Assembly: GCA_041749595.1 (NCBI GenBank)
Contig: JBGTBA010000153.1
Coordinates: 1 to 26,671, forward strand
Length of the DNA: 26,671 nucleotides
Direction of reading: 5' to 3'
Source: Aurantibrevibacter sp041749595
GTDB taxonomy: Bacteria > Bacteroidota > Bacteroidia > Flavobacteriales > Flavobacteriaceae
The notes under the pieces were generated by a model. The model was not told the DNA's origin. It was given only the letters and a program-made list of their open reading frames with translations, and made no database searches. Positions 8,023 through 15,024 of the stretch are shown here, in pieces; positions within the stretch are counted from its first letter, which is position 1, and every line of letters begins with the position of its first letter. The position numbers were made by a program, and so were the translations under genes.

Positions 8023-9135
8023 TCACCCCATCACCTTTTTTAATGCCTGTCCAAAAAGTTGCACCTCCGGGATGGTGCCCGTACTTACCCGGGCCCAGTC
8101 GTATAAGGGCGGGAACGGCCTCCCTATGAGCACGTTTTCTTTGAGCATATCATCCATAAGTGCCTGGATGGGCCTGCCCGATTTAAAGAACACAAAATTG
8201 GTGTGCGATTTTATGTATTCAAGTCCCAACGTATCCAAAGTCTGGTAGATATGCTCTTTGGCCTCTTTATTTTTAAGCACGCTGAACTTATAAAAATCCG
8301 TATCCCTTAAGGCTTCTTTTGCCGCTTCGATGGCCAAAGTATTGGTATTGGCCATAACACTATACTTTATACGTGTTGCAATATCGGGTCTGGCGATAAG
8401 GTAGCCCACCCTAAGCCCCGCCAAGCCAAAAACCTTTGAAAAGGTTTTGGAGACAATGATGTTCCTGTCTTCCTTTACCAGTTCCACCATCGAAGGGTAA
8501 CCATCTTCCGTAATATAGTCATAGTAGGCTTCATCGCATAGAACCATGGCTTGGCGATCGTGAGAGGTACAAAAATCCCTTAACTTTCCCTTAGCCAGCA
8601 GGGTTCCTGTTGGGTTGTTGGGGTTGCAGATAAAGATGAGACGGGTCTTATTGTTAACACGTTTGGACATGGCTCCTAAATCATGACCCATTTCGGAGTT
8701 TACTGGCACGCGGTGCACATAGGCCCCGAAGTTTTCCCCGTAAGTCATCATGGATTGAAAAGTGGGGTCGGCGGCAATGATCTCGCCGCTCCCAATACAG
8801 TAGGCTAGTCCGGTTGCATTTAAGCCTTCCGTGGAACCACCGGTAACCACGACATGATCTTTGGTAACGCCCTCTTTTTTGGCAATCATTTCCACTAACC
8901 CCGGGAGGCTCTGGAACGGATATCTACATGCGCTATCAAAGGAATTGGCCAGCACCTCGCGAACCTTTTTTGAAGGGCCATAGGGATTTTCATTGGCGTT
9001 CAGCCTTACAGGTCCGTTGGCAAGCAAAGTGTGATTGGGAACTTCCAAAGCCATTGATTCAAGGCCGCCCAAAAGGGCAAAAGACCCTGATAGACCTATT
9101 GTTTTAATCCATTTTCTTCGATCTATAGTGTCCAT
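8023..9135 (-). CDS. Class I/II PLP aminotransferase, HisC-like, with Tat-type signal
   Basis: This is a fold-type I aminotransferase of 370 residues. It shows NPNNPTGT at 171-178, DEAYYDY from 201, and SKTFSKVFGLAGLRVGY, in which Lys234 should form the Schiff base with pyridoxal phosphate; the WARVSTGT segment near 346 carries the substrate-carboxylate Arg. The layout is closest to histidinol-phosphate aminotransferase-like enzymes, but no other his genes are nearby. Unusually, it starts with DRRKWIKTIGLSGSFALLGG, a twin-arginine motif (Arg6-Arg7) followed by a hydrophobic stretch. This suggests export in folded, cofactor-loaded form. The substrate is unknown. It is transcribed alone, convergent with the efflux operon. 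Confidence 0.88.
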   Translation of the reverse strand: MDTIDRRKWIKTIGLSGSFALLGGLESMALEVPNHTLLANGPVRLNANENPYGPSKKVREVLANSFDSACRYPFQSLPGLVEMIAKKEGVTKDHVVVTGGSTEGLNATGLAYCIGSGEIIAADPTFQSMMTYGENFGAYVHRVPVNSEMGHDLGAMSKRVNNKTRLIFICNPNNPTGTLLAKGKLRDFCTSHDRQAMVLCDEAYYDYITEDGYPSMVELVKEDRNIIVSKTFSKVFGLAGLRVGYLIARPDIATRIKYSVMANTNTLAIEAAKEALRDTDFYKFSVLKNKEAKEHIYQTLDTLGLEYIKSHTNFVFFKSGRPIQALMDDMLKENVLIGRPFPPLYDWARVSTGTIPEVQLFGQALKKVMG

Positions 9136-9400
9136 ATCTGCAATTTTTTACGGCTTAAGATACGACTATTCGTTGAAAAAGTAATGTGTTGCTTTAAGGT
9201 TGATCGTAGGGATTGGACTATTTCAGTAAGAAACCGATTTTATAAAAGAAATAATGGAGAAAGACAATGGCCAATTGATTTGTACCGCGAACGATTTCTT
9301 TTTTTATGATTTTATTTTTTATGTAAACCCATGTAGGTCTTGTTGTTACAAGTGCCAAGGCCATTAGGGAATTAATAAAAATGCAAGTGGCCCACTAGGG
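9136..9400. other. Intergenic stretch without a clear gene
   Basis: This region lies between two minus-strand genes and must carry the aminotransferase promoter. TATCTTAA, a one-base departure from the -7 consensus, can be read on the minus strand about 20 nt before the ATG. A 37-codon plus-strand frame at 9254-9367 ends in a Cys-rich tail but is not supported. Confidence 0.3.
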
Positions 9401-9844
9401 TTAAACCACTTTAATATTCGCCTTTAAACCTTCAATGATGCCAAGAATATTGTTTACCGTTCCATTAAGGTAATATTTGATCAAAACATGCGGAATACGG
9501 ATAGTGGTAAAACCATTTTTAAAAGACTGCATGGCCTCTTCCAAATCTTTTATCGCCTGCTGATGGGTAATCATTTGGTAATCTGTATCTATTTCAATAT
9601 TTAGTTTAACCCGGGAAATGGACAGGTCTACAAATTTTTTACCGTCCCACCATTCCAACGTAGGTTTTACACCAACAGCCTTTAATCCATAGTATAGGCG
9701 TACGGCCTCAAGAGGCGTGCCATTGGAGGCCATTAATTTTAAAATAAGTGCGGTATGCTTTTCGCACAACTCAACTCCAAGGGCGTCCATAGCTTTTTTG
9801 TGCACACTATAGCTCAACTCTCTTTTACATTCCAAGCATTTCAT
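9401..9844 (-). CDS. Uncharacterised protein: Cys/His cluster plus PD-(D/E)xK-like core
   Basis: I do not recognise a named family for this 147-residue protein. The N-terminus has a CxxC (Cys3, Cys6) and a later Cys27-x2-His30, a plausible zinc site. From about 64 to 125 the pattern resembles DUF559/Vsr-like nuclease folds: DGKKFVDLSISRVKLNIEID puts an Asp (73), then Glu84-Ile-Asp86 on successive strands, followed by an Asp/Glu-rich helix and GFTTIRIPHVLI (Arg116). This could be a small nuclease or an inactive relative. The resemblance is by eye and is inference. It is transcribed divergently from the 5-oxoprolinase operon, separated by 217 bp with tandem repeats near its start. Codon use looks normal for the region. 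Confidence 0.6.
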   Translation of the reverse strand: MKCLECKRELSYSVHKKAMDALGVELCEKHTALILKLMASNGTPLEAVRLYYGLKAVGVKPTLEWWDGKKFVDLSISRVKLNIEIDTDYQMITHQQAIKDLEEAMQSFKNGFTTIRIPHVLIKYYLNGTVNNILGIIEGLKANIKVV

Positions 9845-10061
9845 TTAATTAGGTCGATTAATGGATTTGGGATAGTTATAACCTTATTTTTTAGAGAATA
9901 GTATCATGTGGCGCCCTTGATCTCCCATCTTTTCGATGAAATGTAAATTTTTCGATGAACGGTAAAAATCCGATAATTTTATAAACCTTAAATTAGGTGT
10001 ATTTAGCCCTATTTATTTCTTAACCTATTATATTTACAAAGAGATTTAAAGGGAGATCAAA
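9845..10061. other. Divergent intergenic region before the pxp operon
   Basis: This region should contain two divergent promoters. On the plus strand TATATTTA at 10029-10036 is one base off the TAnnTTTG -7 box and lies about 25 nt before the transporter ATG. Tandem 19-bp repeats lie at 9930-9967. Confidence 0.4.
9930..9967. repeat. Two tandem ~19-bp repeats, candidate operator
   Basis: TTTTCGATGAAatGTAAAt is followed directly by TTTTCGATGAAcgGTAAAa: the first 11 bases are identical, and the GTAAA also recurs at the same spacing. The repeat period of 19 bp sits between divergent genes, as expected of a regulator that binds side-by-side sites. No regulator gene is adjacent. Confidence 0.5.
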
Positions 10062-11255
10062 ATGTTCAAAAAAACAGGGCCAGGCGTTTTGGTTGTCGCT
10101 GCCTTTATAGGCCCGGGAACCGTTACTACCTGCACTTTGGCCGGGGTTGCCTTTGGATATGCCCTTTTATGGGCCATGCCCTTATCCATAATCGCCACCA
10201 TTATATTGCAGGAAATGGCCGCCAGACTTGGAATTATCACCCAAAATGGTTTGGTGGATGCCATTAAGGGAGAGTTAAAAACACCATGGGTGAGGAATTG
10301 CATCATCGGTGTTGTTTTGGCCGCCATTGTTACGGGCAATGCGGCCTATGAGGCAGGCAATATTGGCGGGGCAACTTTAGGGATGGAGGCCTTATTTGGT
10401 GCTTCTTCTGCAATGTGTTACCCTTTGATCGTTGGGGCCATCACTTTTATATTTTTGTATTATGGAAATTACAGGCTACTGGAGAAAATACTGGTGTCAT
10501 TGGTGATAGTAATGAGTCTATCTTTTGTGGCAACAGCATTTATGGTGAAACCGGATGCCATGCAAATTCTTGAAGGGCTTTTTGTTCCCATAATCCCAAA
10601 AGAAGGAATTTTAACCGTTATTGCTTTAGTAGGCACCACTGTGGTGCCCTACAACCTATTTCTGCATGCCTCTTTGGTCAGTGAAAAATGGAAATCAAAA
10701 GCAGATCTGCCCACTGCACGATGGGATACCATCATTTCCATAGCTTTTGGCGGTTTGGTATCCATGGCCATAATCTTATCGGCGGCGGCGATTCCGGGCA
10801 ACGAAGTTTCCACTGTTATGGATTTGGCAAAGGGATTGGAGCCGTTGTATGGGGACAAAGCCACTTATTTTATGGGTATTGGGCTTTTTGCCGCCGGAAC
10901 GACCTCCGCCATAACCGCGCCCCTAGCGGCAGCCTATGTGGCAAACAATTGCTTTGGTTGGAAGGCGGGCATGAAGGGCAATAAATTTAAAACGGTTTGG
11001 ATGCTCATACTAATGTTGGGCGTGTTTTTTTTGTCGTTCGATATTAAGCCCATGCAGATCATAAAATTTGCCCAAGTGGCCAATGGGATGTTGTTGCCCG
11101 TTATAGCCGCCTTTCTTTTATGGGTCATGAACAGGGCCGTATTGATGGGGGCTTACAGAAATACCCCACTACAAAATGTACTCGGAACCGTTATTGTTGC
11201 CCTTGCATTTATTTTGGGCGTAAAAAGTATTTTAACCGTGTTTGGATTTTTATAA
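10062..11255 (+). CDS. NRAMP-fold transporter with altered metal-site motifs, pxp-linked
   Basis: The 397-residue, roughly 11-TM protein is an NRAMP relative: the TM1 region reads GPGVLVVAAFIGPGTVTT and the TM6 region VGTTVVPYNLFLHASLV. Canonical NRAMPs carry DPGN in TM1 and MPHN in TM6, whose Asp, Asn and Met bind Mn/Fe. Here these positions are GPGT (17-20) and VPYN (195-198), so the Asp, the TM1 Asn and the Met are all gone. The downstream pxpA starts within its stop codon (TAATG). Bacillus subtilis has a comparable arrangement, with NRAMP-like YcsG beside ycsF/kipI/kipA. I infer a substrate tied to 5-oxoproline use, perhaps 5-oxoproline itself, rather than Mn; Mg or another ion is the alternative. 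The ATG at 10062 leaves the TM1 motif at the usual distance. Confidence 0.88.
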   Translation: MFKKTGPGVLVVAAFIGPGTVTTCTLAGVAFGYALLWAMPLSIIATIILQEMAARLGIITQNGLVDAIKGELKTPWVRNCIIGVVLAAIVTGNAAYEAGNIGGATLGMEALFGASSAMCYPLIVGAITFIFLYYGNYRLLEKILVSLVIVMSLSFVATAFMVKPDAMQILEGLFVPIIPKEGILTVIALVGTTVVPYNLFLHASLVSEKWKSKADLPTARWDTIISIAFGGLVSMAIILSAAAIPGNEVSTVMDLAKGLEPLYGDKATYFMGIGLFAAGTTSAITAPLAAAYVANNCFGWKAGMKGNKFKTVWMLILMLGVFFLSFDIKPMQIIKFAQVANGMLLPVIAAFLLWVMNRAVLMGAYRNTPLQNVLGTVIVALAFILGVKSILTVFGFL

Positions 11256-11998
11256 TGATGCACAGGCTTATCAATCTTAATTGTGATGTTGGAGAGGGGA
11301 TTGGGAATGAAGAAGCCCTGATGCCCTATATTTCATCGTGCAGCATTGCCTGTGGAGGACATGTGGGCGATATAGAAACAATGAAGACCATGGTGCGATT
11401 GGCAAAACGGTTCAAAATAAAGATAGGAGCCCATCCATCGTACCCGGACAAGGTTAATTTTGGCAGGAAAACCATGCCCATGCCCCCTCAGCAATTTATA
11501 AAAAGCATTAAGGGACAGATTCAAAGCCTAGAGGATGTCCTTAATCAGGAAAAAGCGGAACTGCACCATATTAAAGCCCATGGTGCACTGTACAATGATA
11601 TAGCGAAAGATACTCAACTGGCGCAAGATTTTCTACGCGCTATTGAGGGGTATAAAGGTAAATCGGCACTGTTTGTTCCTTATGCCTCCGTCATCGAACA
11701 GGAAGCAATATGTGCGGGGTTCCAAATAAAAAGGGAGGCTTTTGGGGATCGGAATTATAATAGAGATCTAAGTTTGGTACCCAGACAATTTGCCAATGCC
11801 GTCCTAGAAAAGCCCGAGGATGTACTGAATCATATCGTTTTTATGGCCCACAATGGGCAGGTGAGAACCGTAGAGGGTGTAAAAGTTAAAATTTTGGCGG
11901 ATACCTATTGTATCCATGGCGATACCGCTTCCGCTTTGGAAATATTGACGTACCTTTCAATACAATTGCCAAAAAAACAAATCAACATTCAAAAGTGA
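11255..11998 (+). CDS. pxpA: 5-oxoprolinase subunit A (LamB/YcsF family)
   Basis: PxpA with PxpB and PxpC hydrolyses ATP to open 5-oxoproline to glutamate, removing a damage product that forms spontaneously from glutamine and glutamate. Family motifs are all visible: LNCDVGE at 8-14, IACGGHVGD at 31-39, GAHPSYPD at 58-65, HIKAHGALYN at 105-114, EAFGDRNY at 161-168 and HGDT at 221-224. The start ATG at 11255 overlaps the transporter stop by one base and gives 247 residues, normal for the family; a longer frame beginning at 11120 would run inside the transporter gene and add an unrelated leader. The 3' end overlaps pxpB (GTGA at 11995-11998). Cytoplasmic. Confidence 0.93.
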   Translation: MMHRLINLNCDVGEGIGNEEALMPYISSCSIACGGHVGDIETMKTMVRLAKRFKIKIGAHPSYPDKVNFGRKTMPMPPQQFIKSIKGQIQSLEDVLNQEKAELHHIKAHGALYNDIAKDTQLAQDFLRAIEGYKGKSALFVPYASVIEQEAICAGFQIKREAFGDRNYNRDLSLVPRQFANAVLEKPEDVLNHIVFMAHNGQVRTVEGVKVKILADTYCIHGDTASALEILTYLSIQLPKKQINIQK

Positions 11999-12732
11999 GC
12001 GGCTATCCTATTTCGATAAGACCCTTTGGTCCGCATGCCATATTGCTGGAATGGCCACATAAGGTGGATGAGTCCATACTGGATGACATCCTTGGGTTTG
12101 TTGGATATCTGGAAAATGGAAATTTAGACGGAATAGATTGGGAGTTGGTACCTGCCTATAATTCACTTACGCTGATTCAAAGAAGGCCCATTATCGATTT
12201 TGAACATATGGCCCAACATTTATGGGAGCTGTACCGGTTAAATGAAAAAGTAAATTTACGATCAAAGTTTCTTTGGAGATTACCAGTGTGCTATGATTTG
12301 GACTTTGGAATAGATTTTCAGGGCGTATCGGAACAATTGGGTAAAAGCATAGGGGAACTGATCGTATTGCACACTGCACCTATCTATACGGTTTATGGTA
12401 TTGGTTTTTTGCCCGGGTTTATGTATTTGGGTGGTTTACCTGCTGCACTGGAAGTTCCCAGAAGAGCTTCCCCACGATTGAAAGTACAAAAAGGTGCAGT
12501 AGGATTGGCTGGAAAGCAAACTGGGATTTATCCCCAAGAATCGCCAGGCGGTTGGAATATCATTGGAAATTGCCCTGTCCCCATTTTCGATGTTGAAGTA
12601 GAAAATCCCTGTTTTGTAAGTGTTGGTGATAAGATTCAATTTTATCAAATTTCACGGGCCGAATATGATTTACATAAGATTGAAAGCGAAGTAGGGATAT
12701 ACCAATTGGAAAAAATAAAGATCGATGCTTAA
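11995..12732 (+). CDS. pxpB: 5-oxoprolinase subunit B (KipI family)
   Basis: I start this gene at the GTG 11995, overlapping the pxpA stop, because SGYPISIRPFGPHAILLEW is the normal N-terminus of the family; the upstream ATG at 11908 lies deep inside pxpA. This gives 245 residues. Visible family features are VPAYNSLTL near 52-60, His126 in LHTAPIY, GFLPGFMYLGGLP from 137, the Arg-rich VPRRASPR at 154-161 and QESPGGWNIIG at 181-191, which match the carboxyltransferase-like CD domain. In Bacillus subtilis the homologue KipI also inhibits the sporulation kinase KinA; no such role is expected here. It acts with PxpC as the partner of PxpA. Its stop lies 8 nt inside pxpC. Confidence 0.93.
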   Translation: MSGYPISIRPFGPHAILLEWPHKVDESILDDILGFVGYLENGNLDGIDWELVPAYNSLTLIQRRPIIDFEHMAQHLWELYRLNEKVNLRSKFLWRLPVCYDLDFGIDFQGVSEQLGKSIGELIVLHTAPIYTVYGIGFLPGFMYLGGLPAALEVPRRASPRLKVQKGAVGLAGKQTGIYPQESPGGWNIIGNCPVPIFDVEVENPCFVSVGDKIQFYQISRAEYDLHKIESEVGIYQLEKIKIDA

Positions 12733-13564
12733 GTTCGTAAAATCCGGCTTTTTTACTTCGGTCCAGGATTCCGGCAGATTTGGTTACAGGAACAAAGGGG
12801 TTCCCGTGGCGGGGGTTATGGATGGCTTGTCGTCTTCCATAGTTAATATGTTATTGGACAATGATGCCCATGCCCCCCTTCTGGAAATCACAATGACCGG
12901 TCCAGAACTCCTATTTGAAGAGGAAACCTATATCGCTATGGGGGGGGCGGAATTTTCCGGCAAGTTAAACGACAACTCCATAAAAAACTACAAGGCATAT
13001 AAAGTTGTAGCGGGGGACAGGCTTTATTTTGGGAATCTAACAAAAGGGTTTCGGGCTTATTTGGGTGTCAAGGATGGATTTCAAGCTCCGAAAGTCTTGG
13101 GCAGCAGCTCTCTTTATAAACCTATTACCCCGATCAATCATTTTAAGGATTCCGATGTAGTGCCTTATGCCCGGTGCAAATCTTTTCACCCGAAGATACA
13201 GGAAGTTAAAGTTGATTTATTTTTGGATGAAACGGTATTAGAGGTCCACAAGGGGCCCGAGTATGGTCTTTTGACGGACAAACAACTCGAATTACTTTTT
13301 TTCAAAAGCCTTAGTATTGCGAAGGAAAACGACAGGATGGCATATCAAATCAATGAAAATATAGATAAACATCAAATATCGATGCTTACCTCTGCAACGC
13401 TTCCAGGGACGGTTCAGCTTACACCCTCGGGAAAATTGATCGTTCTAATGAAAGATGGCCAGACAACAGGTGGATACCCTCGAATATTGCAGTTGTCGGA
13501 CAGGGCCATTTCCATATTGGCCCAAAAAAGGTCTTCGGATACCGTTTCTTTTAGATTGATCTGA
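12725..13564 (+). CDS. pxpC: 5-oxoprolinase subunit C (KipA family)
   Basis: The 279-residue product opens with FFTSVQDSGRFGYRNKGVPV (SVQDSGRFGY at 12-21), followed by AGVMDGLSSSIVNMLL and LLEITMTGPEL, the signature of the biotin-dependent-carboxylase-like AB domain found in KipA/PxpC. It also shows the late GQTTGGYPRI element. It pairs with PxpB, either as two genes as here or as the fused urea-amidolyase-like form known elsewhere. The ATG at 12725 overlaps the pxpB stop by 8 nt, so all four genes from the transporter on are translationally coupled. The length is slightly shorter than many homologues (about 300), but all landmarks are present. It is the last gene of the operon, convergent with the barrel gene after a 30-bp gap. 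Confidence 0.92.
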   Translation: MLKFVKSGFFTSVQDSGRFGYRNKGVPVAGVMDGLSSSIVNMLLDNDAHAPLLEITMTGPELLFEEETYIAMGGAEFSGKLNDNSIKNYKAYKVVAGDRLYFGNLTKGFRAYLGVKDGFQAPKVLGSSSLYKPITPINHFKDSDVVPYARCKSFHPKIQEVKVDLFLDETVLEVHKGPEYGLLTDKQLELLFFKSLSIAKENDRMAYQINENIDKHQISMLTSATLPGTVQLTPSGKLIVLMKDGQTTGGYPRILQLSDRAISILAQKRSSDTVSFRLI

Positions 13565-13594
13565 TTATACTAACAGGGATTTTTAAAAAAAAAG

Positions 13595-14659
13595 CTAAAA
13601 GTCCATAGAGCCTTCTTCTTCTTTTCCGTCCTTTTTGGCCTTTTTCCTCTGCTTTTTCATTTCTTTCTTGGACGGGCCAAGTGCGGCCTGCTTCTTGCCT
13701 TTCTTTTTCATGGCATTTTTTGGAACTTCACCATTTTCCCCGGCGTTCTGTTCGTCAATGGGGATTAGGATATCCTTGTGCATGTCCAGACGGTAAGAAA
13801 TGCCCAAGGCACCGAAAATGCGTGAAGGGGAGTCTTTAAAACTCGCCCCGACACTAACATCGGCCTGAAAAATTTTGCCCATAAGATAGGCAGCCCCTGT
13901 TCTTAGTAGGATATCGGAGTACCTGTCGCTATCCACCCCTTGGGTTTCCATAAAAATACTCCATTTGGGGTTTCGTAGGGCATGGGACAAAGAAAGGATA
14001 TAGCTCCATTCCGGAAAATCACTTGATATCCGGTCATAGGCAATATTAGAGATGAGAACAAATCTGGGGGATAGCCTACTCTGGCCCGCCACCATTATTC
14101 TCGGTGAAACCGTGGGGTCTCCCACAAAAAAAGGATTGTCGCCCAAAGTAAAATTAGCTCCCGCATAAACGGATATGGCGGGAATTAAATTTTTCCATTG
14201 AAAACGATTGTTTGCCTTCCAGCTATATAGGTTGGGCGTGTTGCGCTCTGGGTTTTTGTATGGATCATAAATGAGGTATTTAAGTCCCAATCGGTTTCTG
14301 GAGAAATCCGTTCGGGTTTCATCAACACCAAAATTTAAAAAACTAATGTTTTGCATTTGGTAGGTGCCTTCCCAATTGAGTTCCAAAGACTCAAAAAGCA
14401 ATCCGTAGCGAAGAGATAAATCTGCTCCCCAAATATCGGAATCCGTCGCCAACAGATCATGGTCCTGTTGTTCAAAGGAAACACCAAATTCTGACTGAAG
14501 TACATTTTTGCCTACGGCATAGGCACTTACCGATTGTCCTGGCCTGTTTGAATTTATGACATCCGTATATTGGGCAAGGACAAAAAAGGGGAACAAAAAA
14601 ACAGTAAAAGGAAAACTATATTTGGGTTTATTTATTTTAAAGGGATTGCCAACAAACAT
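13595..14659 (-). CDS. Outer-membrane beta-barrel, transporter/MetA-deg-like, Lys-rich tail
   Basis: The 354-residue protein has a signal-like N-terminus (a hydrophobic run near 15-29 ending VLAQ). The mature part starts YTDVINSNRPGQSVSAYAVG and continues as alternating amphipathic strands (VLQSEFGVSFEQQ, ADLSLRYGLL, RNRLGLKYLIY, SVYAGANFTLG, DVSVGASF, GALGISYRLDM). This is the pattern of flavobacterial barrels often annotated as putative MetA-pathway phenol-degradation transporters. After the last strand comes a hydrophilic tail (about 302-354) with around 15 lysines, ending in Phe. Cargo is unknown. An upstream in-frame Met is absent; a shorter start could trim the first residues before the signal. 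It is transcribed divergently from the DUF4834 gene. Confidence 0.75.
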   Translation of the reverse strand: MFVGNPFKINKPKYSFPFTVFLFPFFVLAQYTDVINSNRPGQSVSAYAVGKNVLQSEFGVSFEQQDHDLLATDSDIWGADLSLRYGLLFESLELNWEGTYQMQNISFLNFGVDETRTDFSRNRLGLKYLIYDPYKNPERNTPNLYSWKANNRFQWKNLIPAISVYAGANFTLGDNPFFVGDPTVSPRIMVAGQSRLSPRFVLISNIAYDRISSDFPEWSYILSLSHALRNPKWSIFMETQGVDSDRYSDILLRTGAAYLMGKIFQADVSVGASFKDSPSRIFGALGISYRLDMHKDILIPIDEQNAGENGEVPKNAMKKKGKKQAALGPSKKEMKKQRKKAKKDGKEEEGSMDF

Positions 14660-14711
14660 GATTTTATTATTATTTTAAGTTTTTCACACCCATAATACGG
14701 CATTAGAATTG

Positions 14712-14719
14712 TATTTTTG
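14712..14719 (+). promoter_or_regulatory. -7 box for the DUF4834-YfhO gene run
   Basis: TATTTTTG fits the Bacteroidota -7 consensus TAnnTTTG and ends 20 nt before the ATG at 14740, implying a short leader. A clear TTG -33 was not pinned down. Confidence 0.5.
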
Positions 14720-14739
14720 ATCTAAATTAATACAACATC

Positions 14740-15003
14740 ATGGGTCTCTTAAGAACGGTATTAATCATACTATTAGTATATTATCTACTTAAAATACTGA
14801 CCAAATGGTTTGGGCCGAAATTATTCAATTATGCGGCAAGAAAGACGGGAGAACGTTTTAAGGAACAGTTTGGGCAATTTGCCCATCAAAATAAGGGAAA
14901 TAAAGAGCAAATGGGAGATCTTATCATTGATAAAGATCTATCCAGAAAAAGCAATTCCTCAAAAAAAGTTGGAGAATACATCGATTTTGAGGAAATTGAG
15001 TAA
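14740..15003 (+). CDS. DUF4834-family small membrane protein
   Basis: The 87-residue protein has one N-terminal membrane helix (LLRTVLIILLVYYLLKIL, about 3-20), then a basic amphipathic stretch (FNYAARKTGERFKEQF) and an acidic C-terminal motif GEYIDFEEIE. This head-and-tail pattern is what I remember for DUF4834, a Bacteroidota family of unknown function. The helix with Lys/Arg-rich flank predicts a bitopic inner-membrane protein with most of it in the cytoplasm. It precedes the YfhO-like gene by 21 nt and is likely cotranscribed. No function is claimed. Confidence 0.8.
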   Translation: MGLLRTVLIILLVYYLLKILTKWFGPKLFNYAARKTGERFKEQFGQFAHQNKGNKEQMGDLIIDKDLSRKSNSSKKVGEYIDFEEIE

Positions 15004-15024
15004 TCAATACCACCAAACCCGTCC

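Noticed and set aside
7880..8248. 122-codon plus-strand frame after the TolC-like gene
   Set aside because: It runs antisense into the aminotransferase C-terminus and resembles no known family.
9254..9367. 37-codon plus-strand frame ending in a Cys-rich CRSCCYKC stretch
   Set aside because: It is too short, Phe/Tyr-rich from AT-rich DNA, has no ribosome binding site or promoter, and I know no similar peptide.
11120..11254. Upstream extension of pxpA
   Set aside because: It lies within the NRAMP-like gene in another frame; the ATG at 11255 gives the conserved N-terminus and normal length.
11908..11994. Upstream ATG extension of pxpB
   Set aside because: It would place 29 unrelated residues inside pxpA; the GTG at 11995 gives the normal family N-terminus and a GTGA overlap.
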